This document shows, piece by piece, positions 7,031-15,553 of a stretch of DNA of 46,863 bases; the stretch's first letter is position 1; every line of letters begins with the position of its first letter. The notes under the pieces were generated by a model that had not been told where the DNA came from, did no database searches, and saw only the letters and a list, made by a program, of their open reading frames with translations. The position numbers were made by a program, and so were the translations under genes. Where the stretch lies: the NCBI GenBank assembly GCA_934695425.1, contig CAKUVH010000010.1:1-46863 (forward strand), given 5' to 3'. The DNA comes from an uncultured Eubacteriales bacterium. Its GTDB lineage: Bacteria; Bacillota; Clostridia; Oscillospirales; Acutalibacteraceae.

Positions 7031-9550
7031 ATGGGAGTAAAAAAAGTTTTCAATAAGTTGGTAAACAAAGTTGTCTCTGCTTTTGCGGGTGAAACCGCAT
7101 CTCAAAAGTCAAATAAAGCACTTAAGGTCTTTGGGATGAATGTCTTTTCTAACCTTATTATTTGTGGGGAGCTTCCCCTGATTTCCAATAGTAGTACGTA
7201 CATCTTAAGCATGAGTGAAATGACTCGTCTTACTGACATTTTTTTGATGTATAACAAAAATGCAGCAAAGGTTGAGGATGCTGTCTTAAAACCGGTAATA
7301 GCTCGTCAGATAAAATCAAACACGACCATCATGGAATTTTTTAAATTGATTAAAAATTCAATTAAAAATATTCCGAGCAAAAAATCCGATGACATTGAGG
7401 ATACTTACAAAAAATGCCTCGACTCGGTGAACGAAACCATCAAATTAATGTACGGTTTAAAATCTAAATTGGCTTCCAAGATGGAACGAAATTTCATAAA
7501 GTCGTATGTAGATACTTATCTCGAGGGCGTTCTGAGTGCAAAGCCTGACGGAGGCGTTTACTGGGAGGAATTTTTAGTTTGGCTTACAAAAATCATAGAC
7601 CAGAATGTGGTTCACTTGGGCGATTTAAAAACAAAATTATTAAATGCCAAACCTCCTAAGAACCATGGAAAAGATCTTAAAGAAGATGATGAAAAAAATA
7701 AAAAATCGAGCAATAAAAAAACACCTGCTGAAATTATAGAAGAAATTCGTGCCCAGCTTGTAGAGGAATATAAAAACGAAGAGGAAAACGTCGAAAGCGG
7801 CGGTCTCGGTCAGTTTTTCGCTAATATTTTAAGCGGCAAGGCTAAAGAAGAGGCAGTTAATAAAGTTAACAACTTAGTTTCTGATTATGCCGATAAAATT
7901 ATTAACCGTAAAACGGTCTTGCCCGAAATAAAAGTTATAAGCAAAATAAATAGTAATAAGTTTAAATTTATGGGATTTAAATCAGCTTCAATGATTAAAG
8001 ACCAACTCGATGCATACAAAAGTGCTCCGACCAGAACTGATGGCATTCTTATTTATGAAACTCAAAATAAAATTATTGAAAGAATCATCCCGATACTGAA
8101 CGCATATATTGATTTAAAAAATCAAAAAATCAAAAAAGATTTTATCAATTCCACGGATTACAATAAAGCGGTTGATAGTTTAACTAAAGTAAAAGATGCA
8201 ATGAATAAATGTTTTTCAGATATACAAGGGATTCTTGCGAATTATAAATCCAAAATCAGTGAAAAGGATTTACAACACTTGTATTTGCAACGCACTGTAT
8301 CAAATGACACCGAAGCGTTGAAGAGGTTTTTCAAGGTCGCAAGAGATAAAAAAGTAATGTACTTCGAAGAATACGCTCATGAACTTTATAAAATTTGTGG
8401 CAATTCAATTAAGAATTTAGACCAGGTAGTAAAACCAAAAGATTTATATATCGACGTCGACGCTTTACAAATAGACAGAGCTAAATTCTCTCTAACAGAT
8501 AAAGATTGGAAAACTTTCAATCCTCAAGTGGTTTCTCAGAACATAAATAATAAATTCAAAGAGAATTTAGACAAAATCAAAAAAGATCTTGATGGTATCA
8601 GCAAGTCCGTTGATGACTGGGAAAAATACTGCGATGAAAGCGAAAAGAATTGGAATAAGATTCGCGAGGATTTAGAGGGCTTCTATGAAAAATATGAGGA
8701 TGTCGAAAAAGTCAGAAAAGAAAAAACCAACCTAACAAATCTTACTCAAGAGATAAATAAATTAAGCACTGATATGCAAAATAATTTATCCAAATATGAA
8801 ATTAAAAAATCCGAGATTTTGCAAAGTATCAATGGTTTCATCCCTGATCAAAAAGACTCATTTAAAGATATTTCCAGAGACTTAGTCGATTTAAGATCTA
8901 CAAAGGCTAATATCGAAAATACAAAATCAAAGCTCATTAAAAAAATTGAAAATTATAATAAGATAGACGAAAACATAAGAAAATTGGTGGATAAAGAAAA
9001 AACTGAAAGTCAAAAACGAATTGACAATTTCGAGGATGATTTTAATAAAATTTTGACTTCCATGAACGATAAATTGAAATCCATACAGTCTGAATACGAG
9101 GAAGCTAAGAAAGTAAAAGTAGACGTTAAACCTATAAGAGATAACTTGATTGAAAAATACAAAAACGATAAAGATAAGACAAAAAAGATAGAGGATGTTT
9201 ATAAAAACATTTGTGATACCGAAAAAGCATTGATATCCGATATTGACAATAAAATCGAACATTTGCAGTATAGGGCTGAGGAGGGTGTCGGTACAGAAAT
9301 AGCAAAATTCGAAGAGAGCTTAAAAGGCTTAAAAGAAGAAGAAATATTTGGTAGAGCAAAACTCCATAATGACTTTTTAGAGAAGATGAAAAAAGTTCAA
9401 AAAGACTACAATTCGTCAGTAACAAGCACCGAAGATAAAATAAAAGATCTCCAGAAACATTATTCTGACTCAGAAAGAATGATGAAAGACAGCGAGAAAA
9501 AAAGTTGGGGCGAGTGGTTTGGAGACATTGCTTCTTATTTCTTCGGATAA
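7031..9550 (+). CDS. Large uncharacterised coiled-coil protein
   Basis: A protein of 839 residues; I do not recognise a family. It has no classical signal peptide. The N-terminus is an amphipathic, basic stretch (VFNKLVNKVVSAFAG) followed by a mildly hydrophobic patch at about 33-60. A Lys/Glu-rich linker lies near 210-240. From about 500 to 820 it is nearly continuous charged heptad-like sequence, predicted long coiled coil, and it ends in an aromatic tail (WGEWFGDIASYFFG). ATG 7031 follows GGAGGG (7020-7025). It is a single-gene unit with its own promoter and a strong bidirectional terminator. Filament, scaffold or host-interaction roles are possible but unsupported by motifs. Confidence 0.8.
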   Translation: MGVKKVFNKLVNKVVSAFAGETASQKSNKALKVFGMNVFSNLIICGELPLISNSSTYILSMSEMTRLTDIFLMYNKNAAKVEDAVLKPVIARQIKSNTTIMEFFKLIKNSIKNIPSKKSDDIEDTYKKCLDSVNETIKLMYGLKSKLASKMERNFIKSYVDTYLEGVLSAKPDGGVYWEEFLVWLTKIIDQNVVHLGDLKTKLLNAKPPKNHGKDLKEDDEKNKKSSNKKTPAEIIEEIRAQLVEEYKNEEENVESGGLGQFFANILSGKAKEEAVNKVNNLVSDYADKIINRKTVLPEIKVISKINSNKFKFMGFKSASMIKDQLDAYKSAPTRTDGILIYETQNKIIERIIPILNAYIDLKNQKIKKDFINSTDYNKAVDSLTKVKDAMNKCFSDIQGILANYKSKISEKDLQHLYLQRTVSNDTEALKRFFKVARDKKVMYFEEYAHELYKICGNSIKNLDQVVKPKDLYIDVDALQIDRAKFSLTDKDWKTFNPQVVSQNINNKFKENLDKIKKDLDGISKSVDDWEKYCDESEKNWNKIREDLEGFYEKYEDVEKVRKEKTNLTNLTQEINKLSTDMQNNLSKYEIKKSEILQSINGFIPDQKDSFKDISRDLVDLRSTKANIENTKSKLIKKIENYNKIDENIRKLVDKEKTESQKRIDNFEDDFNKILTSMNDKLKSIQSEYEEAKKVKVDVKPIRDNLIEKYKNDKDKTKKIEDVYKNICDTEKALISDIDNKIEHLQYRAEEGVGTEIAKFEESLKGLKEEEIFGRAKLHNDFLEKMKKVQKDYNSSVTSTEDKIKDLQKHYSDSERMMKDSEKKSWGEWFGDIASYFFG

Positions 9551-9564
9551 AATTTTATAAATAA

Positions 9565-9598
9565 AAAGCGTTCTTCAAAATTAACTGAAGAACGCTTT
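9565..9598. terminator. Bidirectional terminator between convergent genes
   Basis: Perfect 13-bp stem AAAGCGTTCTTCA / TGAAGAACGCTTT with an 8-nt loop, A/T runs on both sides. It serves the 839-aa orphan (+) and the zinc peptidase (-). Confidence 0.85.
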
Positions 9599-9610
9599 CT
9601 TTGATATGAA

Positions 9611-10315
9611 TTATTTTTTGCGCCTGGACGAAGATATAAATACAAGCCTGAGCAAAAATAAAAGAGAATCAAACATTGCGGCGACATAGGTGAATGCTGC
9701 GGCTGAAAGCACTTCTTTTGCTCCTGCAATTTCTTCTTCGGACAAGGTGTTTGTGCTTTTTAAAGACTCAAGTGCGCGCTTACTGGCGTCAAATTCTACC
9801 GGCAAAGTAATTAAATGGAATAGAACCGAAAACGAAAACAGCATAATTCCCAAATTTAATAAAATATCATGTTCGGTAGGCCAAAGCATCCCGATTAACA
9901 CCAGCGGCATTGATAAATTCGAAGCCAAACTACACACCGGCACGAGCAAAGAACGTATCTTTATAGGCCAATAATCTTTATGATGCTGTGTTGCGTGCCC
10001 GCATTCATGAGCGGCTACACTTACCGCCGTGATGGTGTTTCTTGAGTATACCGGTTCGGAAAGGTGCACTTCGTTGGTTCTCGGGTCAAAGTAATCGCTG
10101 TATTCTCCGCCGGTTTGACGTATCGAAACATCATTTATATTGTTGTACTTCAGCATTTCTTCGGCGCATTCTTGACCGGAAATTCCCTTTTTGCAAAATA
10201 CATTTGAGTATTTTTTAAAGGCGTTATTAACTTTGCATTGAGCGTAAAACGAAATGGCGCATGATAAAATCATGTAGATTAAATAACTGCTGTCAAAGCT
10301 ACCATAAAAAAACAT
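9611..10315 (-). CDS. YugP-family membrane zinc metallopeptidase
   Basis: A protein of 234 residues with the zinc motif HECGH (in AAHECGHATQH), an N-terminal membrane helix and two or three C-terminal hydrophobic segments, typical of the YugP-like neutral zinc peptidases. The physiological substrate is not known for the family. ATG 10315 is chosen because AGGAGA lies 7-8 nt upstream; an in-frame ATG at 10345 overlaps that ribosome binding site. Monocistronic between a terminator and the hsp20 promoter region. Confidence 0.88.
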   Translation of the reverse strand: MFFYGSFDSSYLIYMILSCAISFYAQCKVNNAFKKYSNVFCKKGISGQECAEEMLKYNNINDVSIRQTGGEYSDYFDPRTNEVHLSEPVYSRNTITAVSVAAHECGHATQHHKDYWPIKIRSLLVPVCSLASNLSMPLVLIGMLWPTEHDILLNLGIMLFSFSVLFHLITLPVEFDASKRALESLKSTNTLSEEEIAGAKEVLSAAAFTYVAAMFDSLLFLLRLVFISSSRRKK

Positions 10316-10406
10316 ACTACTAATCTCCTTTTTTATTTTTTTCAAATATATAATATCATATCGGAATAATTATATCAAATTTGTATAGAATAATTAATAT
10401 AAAAAA

Positions 10407-10446
10407 TTAGCACTTGGGGGTTGACAGTGCTAAAACATAGTGCTAA
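10407..10446 (+). promoter_or_regulatory. CIRCE operator (HrcA binding site) with an extra half-site
   Basis: TTAGCACTT-N9-CAGTGCTAA (10407-10433) matches the CIRCE consensus TTAGCACTC-N9-GAGTGCTAA at 8 of 9 positions in each arm. A third half-site AGTGCTAA (10439-10446) follows, overlapping the -10 element. Confidence 0.88.
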
Positions 10447-10449
10447 ACT
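10421..10449 (+). promoter_or_regulatory. hsp20 promoter embedded in CIRCE
   Basis: Perfect -35 TTGACA (10421-10426), 17-nt spacer, -10 TAAACT (10444-10449). The -35 lies inside the CIRCE spacer and right arm, so bound HrcA would exclude RNA polymerase. Confidence 0.8.
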
Positions 10450-10511
10450 GTATGTATAAACATTAAATGATGTTTATATATAACATAATATTATTAGGAG
10501 GTCGATTATTT

Positions 10512-10952
10512 ATGTTTATGGTTCCTTATGGTGATGATTTATTAGACGATTTCAGAAATCCTTTCGAAAACTTTTTTAAGAGTATAGAGGCTCGCCCTGA
10601 AGCAAAAAATTTTATGACTACAGATGTTATTGAAAATGCTGATGGTTTTGAAATTATAATGGACGTTCCCGGTGTACAAAAAGATAATATTAAAATTGAT
10701 CTCGAGGACGGCTGCCTTACAATCAGTGCTTCAAATGATGAAAGCAGTGAACAAAAAAATGTAAAAAACGGTTCGACTTATATCAGAAAAGAACGTCACA
10801 GCGGTCAATATAAGAGAAGATTCTTTGTAGGAAAAAATTTGACTACAGACGATATAAAAGCAAAATTTGAAAACGGTACTCTTAAAATTGATTTCCCGAA
10901 AGACGAAACCAAAAAACTGGAAAACAATACTACCGTAAGTATAGAAGGCTAA
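10512..10952 (+). CDS. Small heat shock protein Hsp20 (alpha-crystallin domain)
   Basis: ATP-independent holdase chaperone of 146 residues. The alpha-crystallin domain runs from about residue 38 (TTDVIENADGFEIIMDVPG) to near the end, with the beta-strand motif GTLKIDFPK and a short C-terminal extension. ATG 10512 is chosen because AGGAGG (10496-10501) precedes it; an upstream in-frame ATG at 10467 lacks a ribosome binding site. Transcription is predicted to be heat-induced through HrcA release from the CIRCE element. Single gene, closed by a terminator. Confidence 0.93.
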   Translation: MFMVPYGDDLLDDFRNPFENFFKSIEARPEAKNFMTTDVIENADGFEIIMDVPGVQKDNIKIDLEDGCLTISASNDESSEQKNVKNGSTYIRKERHSGQYKRRFFVGKNLTTDDIKAKFENGTLKIDFPKDETKKLENNTTVSIEG

Positions 10953-10956
10953 TTTT

Positions 10957-10984
10957 AAAAGCGCTCATCAGGGGCGCTTTTTTT
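10957..10984 (+). terminator. Terminator after hsp20
   Basis: AAAAGCGC (10957-10964) pairs with GCGCTTTT (10974-10981), followed by T's. Confidence 0.8.
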
Positions 10985-10996
10985 ATGCGAAATAAT

Positions 10997-12685
10997 TCAG
11001 TCTTCGCGGAATAAATTAAAAGCTTCTATTAAATCCAAGGTGCCGTATCCCCATTGAGGATTAGGATATTCACGTGTAGTATCCCTGGTGCAAGCCCTTA
11101 TTAAAACCGTTCTTAAGCGGTTTCCTGTCATTACAGGAGCATTTCCTTGAGGTATAGCCCATTGAAACATCAACGCTGAGGCTCCTGCGGTTAATGCTGC
11201 TGCGGCGCTAGTGCCCGTCATTGTGCCCTTTCCGTAAGGATAATACCCTTCTATCGATACGCCCGGAGCTGCAAAATCCGGTACGATGAACGAATTCGCC
11301 GCTGGACCCCATGAACTGTTGATGTACAGACTGTTATTGGCACTGTTATAGGCTCCGATGCTAATGCATCCCTGAGAGGTAGAGGGTATCACGGTTGTAT
11401 AATTAGGTGTCGGCGAAATAAATTCAACGCTCGGACTTATGAAACCCGTCATAGGTAGCCACGCATGATATTTTCCGCTGATTATAACATCTCCGTGAAG
11501 AGTTATCTCCCACGTGCCCGGAACCACGTCCAAAACTTGTATTAAAGCAAATCTGCTCTCGTTTTGGTGATACAAAATTCTGACCGTTGAACCCTCTATT
11601 ATTAATTTTTTTTCAAAAGAAGTCCCGGCAAAAAACGGAATTCGGTTAATTATTTCTCCTGTTGGAGATTTCAACGAAAATGAGATTTTATCCCATCCCT
11701 CATACCAAACATAAACGCTGAGCGAAGTGGCATCGTCTCCGACTCTTATGTCGATATCCCTTTCGTCGCCGCTTTTATCTATCACGCCCTCGGTGTGATG
11801 CCTTGCGTTGCTTTCGTTGCCGACTCCCGTGCATACGGCAATGCCGGGAACATTCGATACAAACGAAATATATTGTTCCAATCGATTTTTTCCATTATGC
11901 CCGCCAAAATTCGTTCCAAGCCCTAGGCACGCCACGACGGGCAATTTCAATACCGAACTTTGCTGAAAAATAAACGCAAGTCCAAGCATAATGTCGGTGG
12001 ATTCAAATGCGTTTTCTTGACTTTTCGGTACTAAAAATTTTTCTCTGTAAAAATCTCCCGCTTTTTTTAGCTTAACCACAATCAGTTCGGCGTCAGGAGC
12101 CGCTCCTATGAAATCATCCTCTTCGTTTTCCCTTCCTGCCGCAACCGACGCCAAAAATGTCCCATGTCCGACCTCGTCTCTATGCGGAACAATTTCCAAA
12201 GGATTTTCACTTCTCAAGGCTTCATTAATTTGGTCGCGTGTGTATACAGTCCCGAAACTTACGCCGTAAGTGGGGGAGGTTTCGATAGTCTGATCCCAAA
12301 TATATTTTATTTTTGTGGTTCCGTCTTCGTATCTGAAAACAGGCAAAGTGTAGTCTATTCCGGTGTCCACGATTCCTATAACTGTTCCTTGCCCCGTTAG
12401 CCTAAGATATGGCTGATTTTGAACCCTTGTAATTCCCGCGGCATCCAATGCTTCTTTGCTGGTCAAGCCGTATATTTCGGGATAAAGATTCAAAAAATCC
12501 GAACCTAAGTCTTTGAATATTTCATCCATATAGCTCTCGGGCGCATAAAGAATAGCGACTTCGTTCATGAGTATTTTAGACAATCTTATATACGGCCTTT
12601 GGTCTAAAAAATCCTGAAAAGTGGGGGTGTACCATGCGTAAAACGCCACGGTGGTGGGGAGCTTTATAAATTCATTAAGAGGCAT
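10997..12685 (-). CDS. Csp-type subtilisin-like serine protease (second of pair)
   Basis: S8 peptidase of 562 residues from ATG 12685, with a complete catalytic set: Asp107 (VDTGIDY), His174 (GHGT), oxyanion Asn290 (GVGNE) and Ser493 (GTSAAAA). It has no signal peptide, an N-terminal prodomain of about 95 residues, and an inserted jelly-roll-like region between Asn and Ser, as in clostridial CspA/B/C, which activate the cortex hydrolase SleC in spores. The start is uncertain: the only Shine-Dalgarno (GGAGG, 12721-12717) is 31 nt from the ATG but 7 nt from an in-frame ATA at 12709, which would add 8 residues. That Shine-Dalgarno lies directly after the stop of the upstream csp gene. A germination role is inferred; sleC is not in the window. 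Confidence 0.88.
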   Translation of the reverse strand: MPLNEFIKLPTTVAFYAWYTPTFQDFLDQRPYIRLSKILMNEVAILYAPESYMDEIFKDLGSDFLNLYPEIYGLTSKEALDAAGITRVQNQPYLRLTGQGTVIGIVDTGIDYTLPVFRYEDGTTKIKYIWDQTIETSPTYGVSFGTVYTRDQINEALRSENPLEIVPHRDEVGHGTFLASVAAGRENEEDDFIGAAPDAELIVVKLKKAGDFYREKFLVPKSQENAFESTDIMLGLAFIFQQSSVLKLPVVACLGLGTNFGGHNGKNRLEQYISFVSNVPGIAVCTGVGNESNARHHTEGVIDKSGDERDIDIRVGDDATSLSVYVWYEGWDKISFSLKSPTGEIINRIPFFAGTSFEKKLIIEGSTVRILYHQNESRFALIQVLDVVPGTWEITLHGDVIISGKYHAWLPMTGFISPSVEFISPTPNYTTVIPSTSQGCISIGAYNSANNSLYINSSWGPAANSFIVPDFAAPGVSIEGYYPYGKGTMTGTSAAAALTAGASALMFQWAIPQGNAPVMTGNRLRTVLIRACTRDTTREYPNPQWGYGTLDLIEAFNLFRED

Positions 12686-12722
12686 TTGGTTTTCCGATGT
12701 AATATCTATTTTTATTCCTCCT

Positions 12723-14453
12723 TTAAACTGTGTTGATTCTTCTTAGCAATGAAAAAGTGTTATTAAGGCAAAGCGTTCCGTATCCCCATGAATTATTCGG
12801 GTACGAAATTTCCGGCTCTCTTTTTGCTCCTTTTTTTAGATATGCTTTAATTCTTTCTCCGTACAAAAATAAATCTTTCCCTTCCACAATTCCCCACTGC
12901 ATCAAGAGTGCCGCCGAGCCCGCAACAAAAGGAGCAGCAAAACTTGTACCCGTGAAATTTGAATATCCTCCGCCTGTTTTTGTAGTTATGATGTTCACCG
13001 ACGGCGCCACCAAATCCGGTTTCACATATATAACATTCAATGTATACCCTTTCCCTGAAAATGACGTAAGAATATCGCGCGTAGCATCGTATCCTCCCAC
13101 GGTTATAACATTTTGGCATGTAGAAGGAATTGTAAGAGTATTATTTTCTTCCGGAAAACTAAACGCAGTTTCTCTACCAACTTCTTCGGTGGTAGGCAGG
13201 TACACATCATAATTGCCATCCACAATGCTGTCAGTTCTTAGCCTTATTGTAAATATTCCCGTTTGAGGATTTTTATTTGGGAAATTAACCTGAAAAAATA
13301 TTTCCTGAAATGAATTATAAAATTGAGGCTGACCGTAATTTATGAGTATATCCGCATTGCCGAATTTATATGTCCTGGTGGTTTCATATGTAAGGATTTC
13401 GCCCGTGGATTGACCGTTCGGCATGATAAATTCAACCGTTATGGAATCCGAAAAATTTTTCCACATGGAAAGATAAAAAGAATTATTTTTACCGGAATAA
13501 AAAAATGTAATATCTTGAGTTTCATTAGCGGAAATTTTTCCTTGATAATGATGACCCGCATCGGCTTCGTTTCCTGATGCCACAACTATAGATGTTTTCC
13601 ATCTTTCTGCCATGGAATCCATAAATGTCTCAAAAAGCGATTGCCCATTGTGCGGACCGTCGTTCGTGCCGTAGCTTATGTTTATAGTTAAGGGCATCTC
13701 CAAAGCTTCGGCCTTATCCGTGATGTATTTTAATGCCCTCATAAGTTCCGTCGTCTTAGCGAATGAAGGATAACCTTTTTCGCCCAGCTTTACGATTATT
13801 AAAGAAGCTTCGGGAGCGACTCCCGTATTAAGTCCCGCCGATGACCGGCCGTTTCCCGCCGCAATCCCTGCGACAGCCGTCCCGTGTCCTACAAGGTCTT
13901 CTTCGGGCACTATCGAAAGAGGATTATCATTCGAAAGAGCTTCATTTATTTTTGCATTATCATATTCGGCACCGGCGGTAAATCCCATCGGAGCATTTCC
14001 GTTTGCCGTTTGATCCCATAAGTATAAAATTCTGCTCGTTCCGTTATCATTTATAAAATCTTCGTGAGTGTAATCTATTCCGGAATCTATTATTCCGATT
14101 ATCGTTCCTTTGCCTGTCAAATTTAAATCGGATTGAGATTTAGCGGATGTTATGCACGAGTAACTTAATTCATCCCGTATATTGAGTGATAAAATTTTTG
14201 GAGTTTCTATATGTTCGATTTCGGTGTACCTGAGTAGCTGCGGTATTTTCCCCGAAGGCAAAGTCAGTATGGCATAGCTTTGGCTTAATATTTCAAGTTC
14301 TATTTCTAATTCATCCGCAATTTTTTGAATGTCCCCATGGTACTTTACAATTACTTCCCAAGTCTGAGAGCCTTCAACATATCCAGCTTCAAATTCCGTA
14401 CCCCGAAATTCCGCCAAAGTGGAGCGGCTGAGTAAATTATTTATAAAAGGCAT
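12723..14453 (-). CDS. Csp-type subtilisin-like serine protease (first of pair)
   Basis: S8 peptidase of 576 residues with Asp123 (IDSGIDY), His190 (GHGTAVAG), Asn295 (ASGNE) and Ser504 (GTSFAAP), all four intact. No signal peptide; a prodomain of about 95 residues precedes the catalytic core, with a Csp-like insertion before the Ser. ATG 14453 follows GGAGGTGATT. It shares architecture, but only moderate similarity, with the gene immediately downstream, so an old duplication is likely. Both appear catalytic, unlike C. difficile, where CspA and CspC are pseudoproteases. A candidate sigma-E promoter lies upstream (14473-14501), consistent with mother-cell expression. Confidence 0.9.
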   Translation of the reverse strand: MPFINNLLSRSTLAEFRGTEFEAGYVEGSQTWEVIVKYHGDIQKIADELEIELEILSQSYAILTLPSGKIPQLLRYTEIEHIETPKILSLNIRDELSYSCITSAKSQSDLNLTGKGTIIGIIDSGIDYTHEDFINDNGTSRILYLWDQTANGNAPMGFTAGAEYDNAKINEALSNDNPLSIVPEEDLVGHGTAVAGIAAGNGRSSAGLNTGVAPEASLIIVKLGEKGYPSFAKTTELMRALKYITDKAEALEMPLTINISYGTNDGPHNGQSLFETFMDSMAERWKTSIVVASGNEADAGHHYQGKISANETQDITFFYSGKNNSFYLSMWKNFSDSITVEFIMPNGQSTGEILTYETTRTYKFGNADILINYGQPQFYNSFQEIFFQVNFPNKNPQTGIFTIRLRTDSIVDGNYDVYLPTTEEVGRETAFSFPEENNTLTIPSTCQNVITVGGYDATRDILTSFSGKGYTLNVIYVKPDLVAPSVNIITTKTGGGYSNFTGTSFAAPFVAGSAALLMQWGIVEGKDLFLYGERIKAYLKKGAKREPEISYPNNSWGYGTLCLNNTFSLLRRINTV

Positions 14454-14472
14454 AAAATCACCTCCATATCTA

Positions 14473-14501
14473 AAGGTATTTATTTCCGGGGGTTAATATT
14501 C
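14473..14501 (-). promoter_or_regulatory. Candidate sigma-E promoter for the csp pair
   Basis: Minus-strand GAATATT (14501-14495) matches the sigma-E -35 (kmATATT); after a 14-nt spacer comes AATACCTT (14480-14473), 5 of 7 defined positions of CATACAnT. It is 20 nt before the csp start codon. Confidence 0.5.
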
Positions 14502-14509
14502 AAAATTTT

Positions 14510-14542
14510 GCAAAAAATAATTGCCCAAAATATTTGAGCAAT
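14510..14542 (-). terminator. Terminator after small secreted paralog 4
   Basis: Stem ATTGCTCAAA / TTTGGGCAAT (minus strand, one G-U pair) followed by TATTTTTTG. Very similar hairpins follow two of the other three paralogs. Confidence 0.75.
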
Positions 14543-14559
14543 TTTAAAATTTAATTTAC

Positions 14560-14964
14560 TTATATTTCACTCATAAATAGTAATTTGAAATTACTGTATA
14601 CTTCAAATTCGATTAATCCAAATTGATTTATTATTAAGTTTACTTTGCAATTTTTTAAAGTATCTTCGCATATAAGTATTTTTAAATCTTCTCCATAGAA
14701 CACTTCAGCGAACTCCTCGACGATACTGGGGTAATGTTTTTGTAATTCCTTGAGGGTTTCCAATAATTTTGAGGATAATTTTAAGCGCGCCCTTTGGTCG
14801 CATGGATCGCGGCGTGATAATTTTTTGACACCCTCTATGTAATCGGTATGCGCTGTTGTCAAAATCTCCTTAATTTCTCCTCTGCTTATTGTTATTGTAG
14901 CATGGGCTTGCGTAGCTCCTAGTAATGCGAATGCCGCCATTAATGACGCAAAAAATCGTTTCAT
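14560..14964 (-). CDS. Small secreted protein, tandem family member 4
   Basis: A protein of 134 residues from ATG 14964, which is 7 nt from AAAGG; the adjacent ATG 14967 and ATG 14979 are alternatives. Signal peptide MKRFFASLMAAFALLGATQAHA, then a helical mature part. It is the most divergent of four tandem paralogs, sharing the pattern of an amphipathic helix, an FYGEDL-like turn and a C-terminal beta-like segment ending near the stop. It has two Cys about 15 residues apart in the second half that the others lack. Function unknown; exported or surface-located by inference. Confidence 0.75.
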   Translation of the reverse strand: MKRFFASLMAAFALLGATQAHATITISRGEIKEILTTAHTDYIEGVKKLSRRDPCDQRARLKLSSKLLETLKELQKHYPSIVEEFAEVFYGEDLKILICEDTLKNCKVNLIINQFGLIEFEVYSNFKLLFMSEI

Positions 14965-15037
14965 CATTTCACCTTTCATCTCATATTTGATTTTACTTTA
15001 CTTTAATACATAGAACAAATTTGCAAATTTTATGCGA

Positions 15038-15454
15038 TTATAATTCAAACGAATATATTATGCTGTCTATATCTCTCTCAGAGGACACATTGCACATGAC
15101 TCGCCAGGGGGACCTTTTAAACGATAAATTTAAAAAAGTTTTATTGCTTTTTATGTAATTTTTTACAGCTTCAGGCAGTTGCTCAAAGTAAAACATTTTT
15201 AAAACTTCGCTCAAAACGTGGGGATTTTTTAACCTTAATCTTTTGATTTCTGCGAAAAACTTAATTGACGCAGCTTTGCTGTTTGAAATGGGTCTGGAAC
15301 TGTGGCTTGCTGCTTCGAGGTTTTGTTTGTACTCAGCGCGGATTAAGAAAAATTTGTCATGAATTTCGTAATCTATACCTGAAATTTTTATCCCGCCGAT
15401 TCCCATAAACAAAAATAATGTCGACATGAAAAAATTTACAAATTTTGCCTTCAT
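15038..15454 (-). CDS. Small secreted protein, tandem family member 3
   Basis: A protein of 138 residues from ATG 15454, preceded by AAAGGAGGTGAAAAA; an in-frame ATG at 15475 lies ahead of that ribosome binding site and is rejected. N-terminal hydrophobic signal region (FVNFFMSTLFLFMGIGGI). It shares with members 1 and 2 the core LR-x-x-HVL...MF, LPEAVKNY, TFLNL and the C-terminal YSFEL. An extended -10 (TGATACAAT) lies upstream at about 15490-15498. No clear terminator follows, so read-through into member 4 is possible. Family not recognised. Confidence 0.78.
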   Translation of the reverse strand: MKAKFVNFFMSTLFLFMGIGGIKISGIDYEIHDKFFLIRAEYKQNLEAASHSSRPISNSKAASIKFFAEIKRLRLKNPHVLSEVLKMFYFEQLPEAVKNYIKSNKTFLNLSFKRSPWRVMCNVSSERDIDSIIYSFEL

Positions 15455-15502
15455 TTTTTCACCTCCTTTTATCAAAACTGTTTATATTGTATCATAATTT
15501 TA

Positions 15503-15532
15503 AAAAAATAATTACTCAAAAAACATTGAGTA
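15503..15532 (-). terminator. Terminator after small secreted paralog 2
   Basis: TACTCAA (15513-15519) pairs with TTGAGTA (15526-15532); on the minus strand a TTATTTTTTT tract follows. Homologous to the hairpins after members 1 and 4. Confidence 0.65.
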
Positions 15533-15553
15533 GCTTAGAAAAAAACTATGAAA

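Noticed and set aside
12730..13212. 160-codon plus-strand open frame inside the first csp gene
   Set aside because: Antisense to a well-conserved subtilisin with all catalytic residues; no ribosome binding site or promoter.
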